Shown: positions 1 to 6,011 of the stretch, in pieces
Position numbering within the stretch: the stretch's first letter is position 1
How the letters are laid out: the number at the start of each line of letters is the position of its first letter
NCBI GenBank assembly: GCA_938008865.1
Contig: CALLJA010000141.1
Location: forward strand, 1 to 6,928
Source: an uncultured Anaerolineales bacterium
Lineage (GTDB): Bacteria > Chloroflexota > Anaerolineae > Anaerolineales > Villigracilaceae
Direction: 5' to 3'
Length of the DNA: 6,928 nucleotides
The notes under the pieces: generated by a model
What the model was told of the DNA's origin: nothing
Database searches by the model: none
What the model saw: only the letters and a program-made list of their open reading frames with translations
Position numbers and translations under genes: made by a program

Positions 1-210
1 ACCAGCGTCCAGTTGATCCGCGGCGCCGTCCACATCCGCCAGAACGAACGCGTCAAGGATGAACTCGAGCGTGATGAATTCTTCCTGGCTATTACCGAGG
101 CCAGCGTGCTTGCGCCCGACGGACAGTCTGTGCTGCACCAGGCGCCCTTCCTGGCGGTGCGTCGCGACCAGATCGTCTGGATCATCCCCCTGGAAGAAGA
201 GGGGGCGTGA
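1..210 (+). CDS. Small unrecognised protein, 3' end only (5' end outside window)
   Basis: The reading frame is open from the first base to a TGA at 208-210, giving the last 69 residues of a protein whose start lies to the left. A TTG at 13 could be read as a start, but nothing like a ribosome binding site precedes it and the frame stays open upstream, so a partial gene is more likely. The visible part is soluble, with no membrane segment and no cysteine. It alternates charged and hydrophobic stretches (for example FFLAIT, FLAVRR, IVWIIPL), which suggests a small beta-rich fold. I do not recognise the family. Its stop overlaps the start of the downstream CpaF-type ATPase (TGATG), so the two are probably co-transcribed and translationally coupled, and it may have a role connected with that ATPase. 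The existence of the gene is fairly sure; its function is unknown. Confidence 0.7.
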   Translation, partial: TSVQLIRGAVHIRQNERVKDELERDEFFLAITEASVLAPDGQSVLHQAPFLAVRRDQIVWIIPLEEEGA

Positions 211-1532
211 TGGTTTCTCCCATTCCAACCGGCCGCCTGACCGCGGCGGACATGATCAAGCTCAAGAAATTCCTGATCGACACCATCGCCCGCGCCCTGG
301 AGGGCGAAGCTTTGCCGAGCGCCAGCCGCCGCGAGTTCGTGCTGGAACGGCTCAAAGGTATCTACGAACAGACCAAATTACAACTGCCTGAAGACGTGCG
401 CAACCACATCTACAAGGAAGTGCTGGATGAACTGCTCGGCTACGGGCCGATCCAGCCCCTGCTCGAAGACGATGACGTCAGCGAGGTGATGGTCAACGGC
501 CCGAAGAAGGTCTACATCGAAAAGAAGGGACGCCTTGCCAAGGCTCCCGTCACCTTCGACGACAATGACCATGTCATCCGCATCATCGAGCGTATCGTCC
601 TGCCGCTGGGTCGTCGCATCGACGCCGACAACGCCACCGTGGATGCGCGCCTGCCCGACGGGTCGCGCGTCAACGCCGTGGTGCCGCCCGTATCCATCGA
701 CGGGCCGTCCATCACCATCCGCAAGTTTGGCAAGGGCAAGCTGTCCATCGAGCAGTTGATCGGCTTCGGGTCCCTCACCCAGCCGATGGCAGATTTCCTG
801 CATGCCTGCGTGCTGGCGCGCCTGAACATCGTCATCTCGGGCGGCACAGGCTCGGGCAAGACCACCCTGCTGAATGTGCTCTCTGGGTTCATCCCCGAGG
901 ACGAGCGCATCGTCACCATCGAGGACGCCGCCGAACTGCAATTGCAACAGGACCACATCGTGCGCCTGGAGACCAAGACCCCCAATTCCGACGGACAGGG
1001 GGAACGCACCATCCGCGACCTGGTACGCAACTCCCTGCGGATGCGCCCCGACCGCATCGTGGTCGGCGAGGTGCGCGGCGGCGAAGCGCTGGACATGCTC
1101 CAGGCCATGAACACGGGACACGACGGTTCGTTGACCACCCTGCACGCCAACACTCCGCGCGACGCCATTTCGCGTCTCGAGACGATGGTGCTGATGGCGG
1201 GTATGGATCTGCCGCTCAAGGTCGTGCGCCAGCAGATCTCGGCCGCCGTGGACCTGATCGTACAGCAGTCGCGCCTCAAGGACGGCACGCGCAAGGTCAC
1301 CGCCATCACCGAAGTGGCGGGCATGGAAGGCGATACCATCGTGCTCTCCGATATTTTCAAGTTCGACCAGACCAGCATCGCCACCGACGGGAAAGTGGAA
1401 GGCACGCTCAAGCCGACCGGCATCCGTCCGCTGTTCTATCCCCGCATCCAGGCTTCGGGACTGAAACTGGGGCCCGAGGTCTTCGGCGCCACCGCCGCCG
1501 ATATCCTGGCGGCCAACCGTCAGCGGCGTTGA
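210..1532 (+). CDS. cpaF: CpaF/TadA-type secretion ATPase (type II/IV secretion family)
   Basis: This is a 440-residue cytoplasmic hexameric ATPase of the GspE/VirB11/TadA superfamily. In the family, CpaF/TadA powers assembly of Tad (Flp) pili or related secretion. The N-terminal helical region (about 1-90) is followed by the N2-type domain with DARLPDGSRVN near 145-155 and ITIRKF at 168-173. Walker A is GGTGSGKT (211-218), the Asp box is TIEDAAEL (236-243), Walker B contains GEVRGGEA with E287, and the His box is GHDGSLTTLHAN (303-314). All nucleotide-binding motifs are intact and length is normal for the family. I chose ATG 210 over GTG 207 because AGAGGGGG (198-205) is well spaced for it. 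The start overlaps the upstream stop. No tadB/tadC-like membrane gene follows, so partner proteins must be encoded elsewhere. It could serve a Tad pilus or another secretion system; the ATPase family itself is near certain. Confidence 0.95.
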   Translation: MVSPIPTGRLTAADMIKLKKFLIDTIARALEGEALPSASRREFVLERLKGIYEQTKLQLPEDVRNHIYKEVLDELLGYGPIQPLLEDDDVSEVMVNGPKKVYIEKKGRLAKAPVTFDDNDHVIRIIERIVLPLGRRIDADNATVDARLPDGSRVNAVVPPVSIDGPSITIRKFGKGKLSIEQLIGFGSLTQPMADFLHACVLARLNIVISGGTGSGKTTLLNVLSGFIPEDERIVTIEDAAELQLQQDHIVRLETKTPNSDGQGERTIRDLVRNSLRMRPDRIVVGEVRGGEALDMLQAMNTGHDGSLTTLHANTPRDAISRLETMVLMAGMDLPLKVVRQQISAAVDLIVQQSRLKDGTRKVTAITEVAGMEGDTIVLSDIFKFDQTSIATDGKVEGTLKPTGIRPLFYPRIQASGLKLGPEVFGATAADILAANRQRR

Positions 1533-1561
1533 CGAGGCCCGCTTTCGTTCTCTGCTATAAT
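1529..1561 (+). promoter_or_regulatory. Probable extended -10 promoter for the XRE-TPR-GNAT-V4R-hydrolase operon
   Basis: TATAAT at 1556-1561 is a perfect -10 hexamer, preceded by TGC, giving the extended -10 form TGnTATAAT. A TTGACG (1529-1534), one base from the -35 consensus, overlaps the cpaF stop codon, but the spacer is 21 bp, longer than the usual 17. The extended -10 may therefore do most of the work. It lies 29 bases before the XRE start codon in a short gap, the position expected for a dedicated promoter. No operator palindrome was clear, though an XRE regulator just downstream could regulate itself here. Confidence 0.6.
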
Positions 1562-1590
1562 CTGACCCATCACAACCCGCGCGAGGCATT

Positions 1591-2268
1591 ATGGACAATC
1601 GCATGCAAACCGTCATCCGCACCAAGAAGCTCGGCGTCCTGATCCGCGACGCGCGCATGGCTGCGCGCCGCACCCCGCAGGAAACCGCCGATGCCATGGG
1701 CATATCGCGCGGCATCCTCAAAGCCTACGAAGAGGGTCGCCGCGCTCCGTCCCTGCCCGAGCTTGAGGTGCTGGTGTACTTCCTCAAACTGCCCATCAGC
1801 CACTTCTGGGGCCGCGAGGCCATTTCGGACGACGCCCCCTCCACCGCCAGCCTGGACCTCACGCGGCTGATGCCCGTGCGCCAGCGCATGATCGGCGCCC
1901 TGCTGCGCCAGGAGCGTGACCGCGCCAACCTGTCGCTCAAGGACGTCTCTGAGAACTGCGGAATTTCCACCACCCGCCTGAAATCCTATGAATTGGGTGA
2001 GCGCCCCATCCCCCTGCCCGAACTGGAAGGCATTCTGGGCGTGTATGGCACCCGCGTGCAAGATTTCTTCGACCGCAGCGGCCCGGTCGGCAAGTGGATG
2101 ACCGACCAGAAATACATCCAGCGCTTCCTCGAACTGCCCGAGGAGATGCAAGCCTTCATCTGTCAGGCCGTCAATCAGCCCTATCTCGAGCTCGCCATGA
2201 AACTGAGCGAGATGTCCAAAGAACGCTTGCGCTCCGTGGCCGAAGGCCTGCTCGACATCACCCTCTAG
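1591..2268 (+). CDS. XRE-family protein with two tandem helix-turn-helix domains
   Basis: This 225-residue cytoplasmic protein is a likely DNA-binding regulator. It carries two XRE/Cro-CI type HTH domains, about 14-73 and 101-160. They align without gaps over 60 positions with about 20 identities, including GIS, LK-YE-G-R and LPELE, so they arose by internal duplication. In each copy the recognition-helix region follows GIS (37-39 and 124-126). The C-terminal 55 residues (171-225) are helical-looking, charged, and match no domain I know; they may serve dimerisation. Start ATG 1591 has GAGG at 1583-1586, four bases upstream, and follows a good promoter. It is the first gene of a tight five-gene run, so it may autoregulate that operon. 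The target is not visible from the sequence. The two HTH domains are certain; a role as repressor or activator is inferred. Confidence 0.9.
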   Translation: MDNRMQTVIRTKKLGVLIRDARMAARRTPQETADAMGISRGILKAYEEGRRAPSLPELEVLVYFLKLPISHFWGREAISDDAPSTASLDLTRLMPVRQRMIGALLRQERDRANLSLKDVSENCGISTTRLKSYELGERPIPLPELEGILGVYGTRVQDFFDRSGPVGKWMTDQKYIQRFLELPEEMQAFICQAVNQPYLELAMKLSEMSKERLRSVAEGLLDITL

Positions 2269-2273
2269 CTGCC

Positions 2274-2792
2274 ATGACCACCGACCCGACCCCTGCCCTG
2301 CTCTCCCAACAAGGCAAGACCGCCTTCGAACGCGGCCAGTATGACGAAGCCGCCAACCTGTTCCGCCGCGCCGCCCAGGGACTGGGACAGGCCGACGCCG
2401 CCGAGATGAACAACAACCTGAGCGTGGCCCTGCTCCAGGCGGGCAAGGCGCCCGAAGCCCTGGAAGCCGCCCTCGGCACCGACCAGATCTTCGCCCAGGC
2501 CGGCGACCGCCGCCGCCAGGGCATGGCCCTCGGCAACCAGGCCGCCGCCCTCGAAGCCCTGGGCCGCACCGACGAGGCCCTGGCCGCCTACGACCGTTCC
2601 GCCGAGGTGCTCAGCCAGGCGGGCGAAGGCGACCTGCTGGCCTTCGTCAAAAAATCGGCCGCCGCCATCCGCCTCAAACGCGGAGACGTGGTCCAGTCGG
2701 CGCTCAACATGGTCGGCTCGGTCGAGGCCAAATCCAAACCCACCTTTTTCGAGCGCATCCTCAAATTCTTCCTCCGCTTCAAGACATGGTAA
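2274..2792 (+). CDS. TPR-repeat protein with amphipathic C-terminal tail
   Basis: This 172-residue protein is made mostly of tetratricopeptide-like helical hairpins, about 8-41, 42-75 and 84-117, with a weaker fourth near 122-150. Typical TPR signatures are present, such as GKTAFERGQYDEA at 14-26 and ALEALGRTDEALAAYDRS at 92-109. TPRs are protein-protein interaction scaffolds and no catalytic residues are expected. The last 16 residues are unlike the rest: aromatic and basic (FFERILKFFLRFK), consistent with an amphipathic helix that could touch the membrane or a partner. ATG 2274 was chosen because it lies 5 nt after the XRE stop and marks where TPR-like sequence begins; the frame is open further upstream but only as a shadow of the XRE gene. 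No good Shine-Dalgarno is seen, so translation probably depends on coupling. The next gene starts 7 nt inside this one. The partner is unknown. Confidence 0.85.
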   Translation: MTTDPTPALLSQQGKTAFERGQYDEAANLFRRAAQGLGQADAAEMNNNLSVALLQAGKAPEALEAALGTDQIFAQAGDRRRQGMALGNQAAALEALGRTDEALAAYDRSAEVLSQAGEGDLLAFVKKSAAAIRLKRGDVVQSALNMVGSVEAKSKPTFFERILKFFLRFKTW

Positions 2793-3649
2793 CTGTCGGT
2801 TTACAGGTCCGCCAGGCCGAGCAGGCTGACCAGCAGCAGATCGCCCACCTGATGTTCTTCGAGCCGCGCGTCCACCGTCATCTCGACTGGCGCGCCCCGC
2901 TCGACTGGCTGGGCTCTCCGCATTACTGGGTGCTGGAGGATGACCGACGCATCGCCGCCTCCCTGGCCTGTCCGCAGGACCCGCCCGGCGTGGCCTGGAT
3001 CCGCTTGTTCGTTTCCTCCGCTACCCTCCCCGAACCCGAAGCCTGGTCGCCGTTATGGCAGGCGGCCCGCGCCGAGATCTTCTCGGCAGGCCAGGCCACC
3101 GTGGCGGCTGCCATCGCCATGCAGCCCTGGTTCGAACAGATTCTGCTCGAAAGCGGATTCACCCTGCAGCAGACCATCCTTATGTACGAATGGAATGACC
3201 GCTCCTTTGCCCCGCGCCCCATGCCGCGCGGGGTTCGTATTCGGCGCATGACCAGCGCCGACCTGCCTGCCGTCACCGCCGTCGATTGGGCCGCCTTCGC
3301 CCCGCTGTGGCGCAATTCCTTCGACGCCCTGCACAAGGCCCACGCCCAGGCCATCCTCGCCACCGTGGCCGAAACCGATGACGGTCTCATCGCCTACCAG
3401 ATCAGCACCGGTAACCCGTTGGGGGCGCACCTTGCCCGCCTGGCCGTCCGCCCCGAATGGCAGGGGCGCGGCATCGGCGCGGGCCTGATCACCGACCTCT
3501 TCGAGCACACCCGCCGGCGCGGCAAGGGACGCATCACGCTCAATACCCAGGGCGACAATCAAAATTCGCAGAGCCTGTACGAACGGCTCGGTTTCACGCG
3601 TACCGGCGAGCAATACCCGGTGCTGACCATGCAACAGGGCGGGGTGTGA
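2786..3649 (+). CDS. GNAT-family N-acetyltransferase with degenerate N-terminal GNAT-like half
   Basis: This 287-residue protein is probably a cytoplasmic acetyl-CoA-dependent N-acyltransferase. The C-terminal half (about 148-287) is a clear GNAT domain: it opens with VRIRRMTSADLPAV, has the acetyl-CoA pyrophosphate-binding motif QGRGIG (226-231) after LARLAVRPEW, and ends with the N-QSLYERLGF segment (260-270) typical of the family. The N-terminal half (1-137) also begins like a GNAT domain (VRQAEQADQQQIAHL) and ends with LLESGFTLQQTILMYEW, but lacks a recognisable Q/R-x-x-G-x-G/A loop, so it looks like a degenerate second copy. Such two-domain GNATs are known. ATG 2786 overlaps the TPR gene end (ATGGTAA), and the GTGA at its own end starts the V4R gene. 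The substrate cannot be told from sequence: small molecule, aminoglycoside-like compound or protein N-terminus are all possible. Confidence 0.9.
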   Translation: MVTVGLQVRQAEQADQQQIAHLMFFEPRVHRHLDWRAPLDWLGSPHYWVLEDDRRIAASLACPQDPPGVAWIRLFVSSATLPEPEAWSPLWQAARAEIFSAGQATVAAAIAMQPWFEQILLESGFTLQQTILMYEWNDRSFAPRPMPRGVRIRRMTSADLPAVTAVDWAAFAPLWRNSFDALHKAHAQAILATVAETDDGLIAYQISTGNPLGAHLARLAVRPEWQGRGIGAGLITDLFEHTRRRGKGRITLNTQGDNQNSQSLYERLGFTRTGEQYPVLTMQQGGV

Positions 3650-4251
3650 CGGACGCGCGTCTTCCCTCGCGCGTGCTGCTCCGCTTCGTCGAGACCCTTT
3701 CGGCTGACCAGGGCGCGGAGACGCTGTCCACTGTGCTCGAACGGGCGGGCTTGCCGCCCGAGTGGGCACGCCCTCAACACCTTGGTCCGCTCGACGACGA
3801 GCGCGCCGCCGAGGCGTATGCGCGGTTGCAGGCTGCCCTGCGTACTTATTACGGGCGCGGGGCGCGCGGCATCCTGCTGCGCATCGGCGGCAGGATGTGG
3901 GAACCGCTCCTCACCGAAGCGCCCCTCTCGGTCAGGACCCAGGCTGCTGTGGCGAAACGCCTGCCGCTGGGACTGCGCCGCAGGCCGATCCTCGAAGCCC
4001 TGGCCCGCCTGCTTGATGCGCGCGAAGGCGGCGTCACCGTCCACACCCTGGACCTGAACCTGCTCTTCGTGGACCACGCCTCCCCCTCCACCCGCGGACA
4101 GTCTGACCCGGCCCCGATCTGCCATGTGACCCACGGCCTGATCCGCGAGGCCCTGTTCTGGGCGGTCGGCGAAGAACACGATATCGAAGAGATTGGCTGC
4201 CGCGCCACTGGCGCGACGGAATGCAAATTTAAAATTACCCTCGGAGGGTGA
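3646..4251 (+). CDS. Stand-alone V4R (4-vinyl reductase-like) domain protein
   Basis: This 201-residue cytoplasmic protein carries a C-terminal V4R domain. The diagnostic end is present: CHVTHGLIREAL (159-170), then an acidic stretch and IGCRATGATECKFKI (183-197), matching the family pattern of a G-rich helix followed by C-x-A-x-G-x-x-x-C-x-F. C159, C185 and C193 are the only cysteines and may bind a metal or ligand. The N-terminal part (1-125) is helical and fits the length of family members with only this domain. V4R domains occur in BchJ-type proteins, in XylR-like activators as effector-binding modules, and are related to the TRAPP subunit Bet3, which binds an acyl chain; the common theme is binding of small hydrophobic molecules. 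The GTG start at 3646 overlaps the GNAT stop (GTGA), with AGGGCGGG just upstream. No photosynthesis gene is nearby, so a bacteriochlorophyll role is not supported here. Confidence 0.8.
   Translation: MTDARLPSRVLLRFVETLSADQGAETLSTVLERAGLPPEWARPQHLGPLDDERAAEAYARLQAALRTYYGRGARGILLRIGGRMWEPLLTEAPLSVRTQAAVAKRLPLGLRRRPILEALARLLDAREGGVTVHTLDLNLLFVDHASPSTRGQSDPAPICHVTHGLIREALFWAVGEEHDIEEIGCRATGATECKFKITLGG
4243..4247 (+). promoter_or_regulatory. Strong Shine-Dalgarno for the alpha/beta hydrolase
   Basis: GGAGG sits 5 bases before ATG 4253, inside the last codons of the V4R gene. It fixes the hydrolase start at 4253 rather than an in-frame ATG at 4193 deep in the V4R gene, and it is the best ribosome binding site of the five-gene run, suggesting that this last gene is translated well on its own. 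Confidence 0.8.
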
Positions 4252-4252
4252 A

Positions 4253-5089
4253 ATGAAAACCTTTGAAGCCAGTTGGAAATCGGCCGACGGACTCAGCCTG
4301 TATTCATGCGGCTGGGAGCCCGAACAGGCTCCGCGCGCGGTCATCTGCCTCGTGCATGGGCTGGGAGAACATATCGGCCGCTACAGGCACGTCGCCGCCG
4401 CCCTAACCGATGAAGGCTTCGTCCTGATCGGCTTCGACCAGCGCGGGCACGGGCGCTCGGGCGGGCCGCGCGGCCACACCCCCTCGTACGGTCAGAGCAT
4501 GGACGATGTGGCCCTGCTGATCCAGCAGGCTTCCGCGCGTTACCCCGGCCTGCCCATGTTCCTGTATGGGCACAGCATGGGCGGCAACGAGGTGATCAAC
4601 TTTACCTTGCGTCGCGCACCCCAGTTGAAGGGCGTGATCGCCACCGGGCCGCTGCTGCGGCTGGCCTTCCAGCCGCCCGCCGCGCAGGTGACGCTGGCGC
4701 GCGTGATGAACGGCATCTTCCCGGGCTTTACGCAGAAATCGGGCCTGGAATTGGCTGCCCTTTCCCGCGACCAGGCCGTAGTAGAAGCCTACGTCTGCGA
4801 CCCGCTCGTCCACGATAAGATCAGCGCGCGCCTGTTCGTCGAATTGTTCGACTCGGGCGAGTGGGCCTTGAACCGCGCCGCCGAGTTTACGCTGCCGCTG
4901 CTGCTCATGCACGGCAGCGCCGACCGTCTCACCTCGGCCAATGCCAGCCGCGAGTTTGCCCGCAACGGCGGCAGGAACATCAACCTGCGCATCTGGGACG
5001 GCTGGTTCCACGAGATCCACAACGAAGCCGACCAGGCCGAGGTCTTCAAGGTCATGGTCGATTGGCTGAACGAGCGCCTGGCCGCCTGA
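4253..5089 (+). CDS. Alpha/beta hydrolase, monoacylglycerol lipase-like
   Basis: This 278-residue protein is a serine hydrolase of the monoacylglycerol lipase/lysophospholipase group (Hydrolase_4 type). Motifs in order: HGLGEH (35-40), the oxyanion-hole segment typical of this group; FDQRGHGRSGG (61-71); the nucleophile elbow GHSMGG (106-111) with Ser108; the acid in HGSADRLTS with Asp224; and the histidine in WFHEIHNE, most likely His253. A lid-like insertion lies about 135-200. There is no signal peptide or membrane span, so it is cytoplasmic, perhaps at the inner membrane surface. Length is normal. The expected reaction is hydrolysis of monoacylglycerols or other medium/long-chain esters, but the exact substrate is unknown. 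It is the last gene of the tight run, one base after the V4R stop. The triad is complete, so the family and activity class are firm; lipase versus other esterase is not decided. Confidence 0.93.
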   Translation: MKTFEASWKSADGLSLYSCGWEPEQAPRAVICLVHGLGEHIGRYRHVAAALTDEGFVLIGFDQRGHGRSGGPRGHTPSYGQSMDDVALLIQQASARYPGLPMFLYGHSMGGNEVINFTLRRAPQLKGVIATGPLLRLAFQPPAAQVTLARVMNGIFPGFTQKSGLELAALSRDQAVVEAYVCDPLVHDKISARLFVELFDSGEWALNRAAEFTLPLLLMHGSADRLTSANASREFARNGGRNINLRIWDGWFHEIHNEADQAEVFKVMVDWLNERLAA

Positions 5090-5135
5090 GCCGGCTCTGT
5101 AAGATTCGCCCCGAATGAGAGTTTTTTAACCTTGC

Positions 5136-5165
5136 TGGACAAAACCCATTGAACGTGGGAAAATT
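5136..5165 (+). promoter_or_regulatory. Possible weak promoter for the DsbA-like gene
   Basis: TGGACA (5136-5141) is one base from a consensus -35, and 18 bp later AAAATT (5160-5165) is a poor -10 (three of six bases). The surrounding 5120-5190 is the most AT-rich stretch of the window, which favours promoter function, but the -10 match is weak and the assignment is tentative. Confidence 0.25.
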
Positions 5166-5188
5166 TTGGCCCAACTTGATAAAACTTC

Positions 5189-5193
5189 AGGAG
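5189..5193 (+). promoter_or_regulatory. Shine-Dalgarno fixing the start of the DsbA-like gene
   Basis: AGGAG lies 6 bases before ATG 5200, an excellent spacing. It supports ATG 5200 over an upstream in-frame TTG (5149) and a downstream ATG (5218). Confidence 0.8.
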
Positions 5194-5199
5194 ACGAGC

Positions 5200-5952
5200 A
5201 TGACCAAAGAATCAGGGATGTCGAAACGCGAGCAGCGCCGCCAACAGATGAAGCGCGCCTCGCAGCGAAACCGGTTGATCACCATCGGCTTGATCGTGGC
5301 AGGCGCCTTGCTGGTGGCCTTCTTTTTGATCTGGCCCAATTTGCAGCCTGTGGGGACCGTCAGCACGCCGCAGGACGTTATCACCCGTTCGCAGGTGGAC
5401 GACAACAGCGTGGGCGACCCGAACGCTCCCATCAAGATCGAAGAATTCTCCGATTTCCAGTGCCCGTATTGCGCCCGTTTCGTCTCCCAGACCGAGGCGC
5501 AGCTGGTCAACGCCTACGTCGAGACTGGCAAAGTCAATTTCGTGTACCGCTCCTTCGGCGAGTTCATCGGGGCTGAGTCGCGCGCGGCGGCCGAGGCGGC
5601 TTACTGCGCCGGTGACCAGAACAAGTTCTGGGAGATGCACGATATCATCTTCGCCAACCACAAGGGTGAGAATATCGGCGATTACACCGACAAGCGCCTG
5701 ATCGCCTTTGCGGAAGCCATCGGCCTGGACATGGGCCAGTTCACCACCTGCTTCAACGGCGGCACCTACTCCAGCCGCGTGGACCAGGATGCCAAGGATG
5801 GCGTTGCGGCGGGCATCAAAGCTACGCCTTCCTTCGTGATGACCTACACCGTCAATGGTCAGGTCAAGACCGTGTTGATCGAAGGCGCCCAGCCGTTCAG
5901 CGAATTCCAGGCCAAGATCGAGGCCGCGCTGGCCGAAATGGGATTAAAGTAA
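5200..5952 (+). CDS. Membrane-anchored DsbA-like thioredoxin-fold protein
   Basis: This 250-residue protein is a likely extracytoplasmic thiol-disulfide oxidoreductase. It has a very basic N-terminal cytoplasmic tail (1-25, with KREQRRQQMKRASQR), one membrane span at about 26-46 and no clear signal peptidase site, so it stays anchored with the catalytic domain outside. After a short linker, a DsbA/thioredoxin_4 domain begins with GDPNAPIKIEEFSDFQCPYC; the redox motif is CPYC (88-91), and the cis-proline loop is ATPSF with Pro210. Two further cysteines, C136 (AAYCAG) and C184 (FTTCFNG), in the helical insert could form a second disulfide, as in several Gram-positive-type DsbA homologues. The length is usual for anchored DsbA/BdbD-like proteins. 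It stands alone after a short leader and ends at a strong terminator. No DsbB or VKOR partner is in the window, so whether it acts as oxidase or isomerase is open. Confidence 0.93.
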   Translation: MTKESGMSKREQRRQQMKRASQRNRLITIGLIVAGALLVAFFLIWPNLQPVGTVSTPQDVITRSQVDDNSVGDPNAPIKIEEFSDFQCPYCARFVSQTEAQLVNAYVETGKVNFVYRSFGEFIGAESRAAAEAAYCAGDQNKFWEMHDIIFANHKGENIGDYTDKRLIAFAEAIGLDMGQFTTCFNGGTYSSRVDQDAKDGVAAGIKATPSFVMTYTVNGQVKTVLIEGAQPFSEFQAKIEAALAEMGLK

Positions 5953-5969
5953 ACTTCCCTGCGGGAATC

Positions 5970-6004
5970 AAAAAGGACACGGCCAAGCGGCCGTGTCCTT
6001 TTTT
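5970..6004. terminator. Bidirectional intrinsic terminator between convergent genes
   Basis: A 10-bp perfect stem GGACACGGCC (5975-5984) / GGCCGTGTCC (5989-5998) with loop AAGC is flanked by AAAAA (5970-5974) on the left and TTTTTT (5999-6004) on the right. The flanks can also pair and extend the stem to 15 bp. It gives a U-tract on both strands, so it ends the DsbA-like gene on the plus strand (stop 18 bases before) and the DUF554 gene on the minus strand (stop 8 bases before). Confidence 0.92.
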
Positions 6005-6011
6005 GTTTTCT

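Noticed and set aside
207..209. GTG as an alternative start for cpaF
   Set aside because: It is directly followed by an ATG with better spacing from the purine-rich AGAGGGGG; the difference is only one residue.
378..1721. A 447-codon open frame on the minus strand opposite cpaF and the XRE gene
   Set aside because: It lies opposite two well-supported genes with intact motifs, its translation has low-complexity His/Asp/Gly/Arg-rich composition and no recognisable domain. Long antisense frames like this are common in high-GC DNA.
1533..2268. The XRE protein plus neighbours as a toxin-antitoxin or phage-defence system
   Set aside because: There is no toxin, nuclease or NTPase partner. The following genes are a TPR protein and a GNAT with an unrelated architecture, and a lone GNAT downstream of an XRE with two other genes is not a TacAT-like pair: the antitoxin there is RHH and adjacent.
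3646..4251. Assigning the V4R protein as BchJ (bacteriochlorophyll synthesis)
   Set aside because: There are no pigment genes nearby and V4R domains occur widely in non-photosynthetic bacteria; only the domain call is safe.
3559..4344. A 261-codon minus-strand open frame opposite the V4R gene
   Set aside because: The plus strand has a clear V4R domain with overlapping start and stop junctions; the antisense product shows no domain.
5104..5127. Hairpin ATTCG-CCC-CGAAT followed five bases later by TTTTTT, as a terminator for the five-gene operon
   Set aside because: The stem is only 5 bp and AT-rich, and it is separated from the T-tract, so it is too weak to call. The palindrome GAGCCGGCTC at 5088-5097 has no loop or T-tract.
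5149..5199. TTG start 17 codons upstream for the DsbA-like gene
   Set aside because: No ribosome binding site precedes it, and AGGAG lies at ideal distance from ATG 5200.
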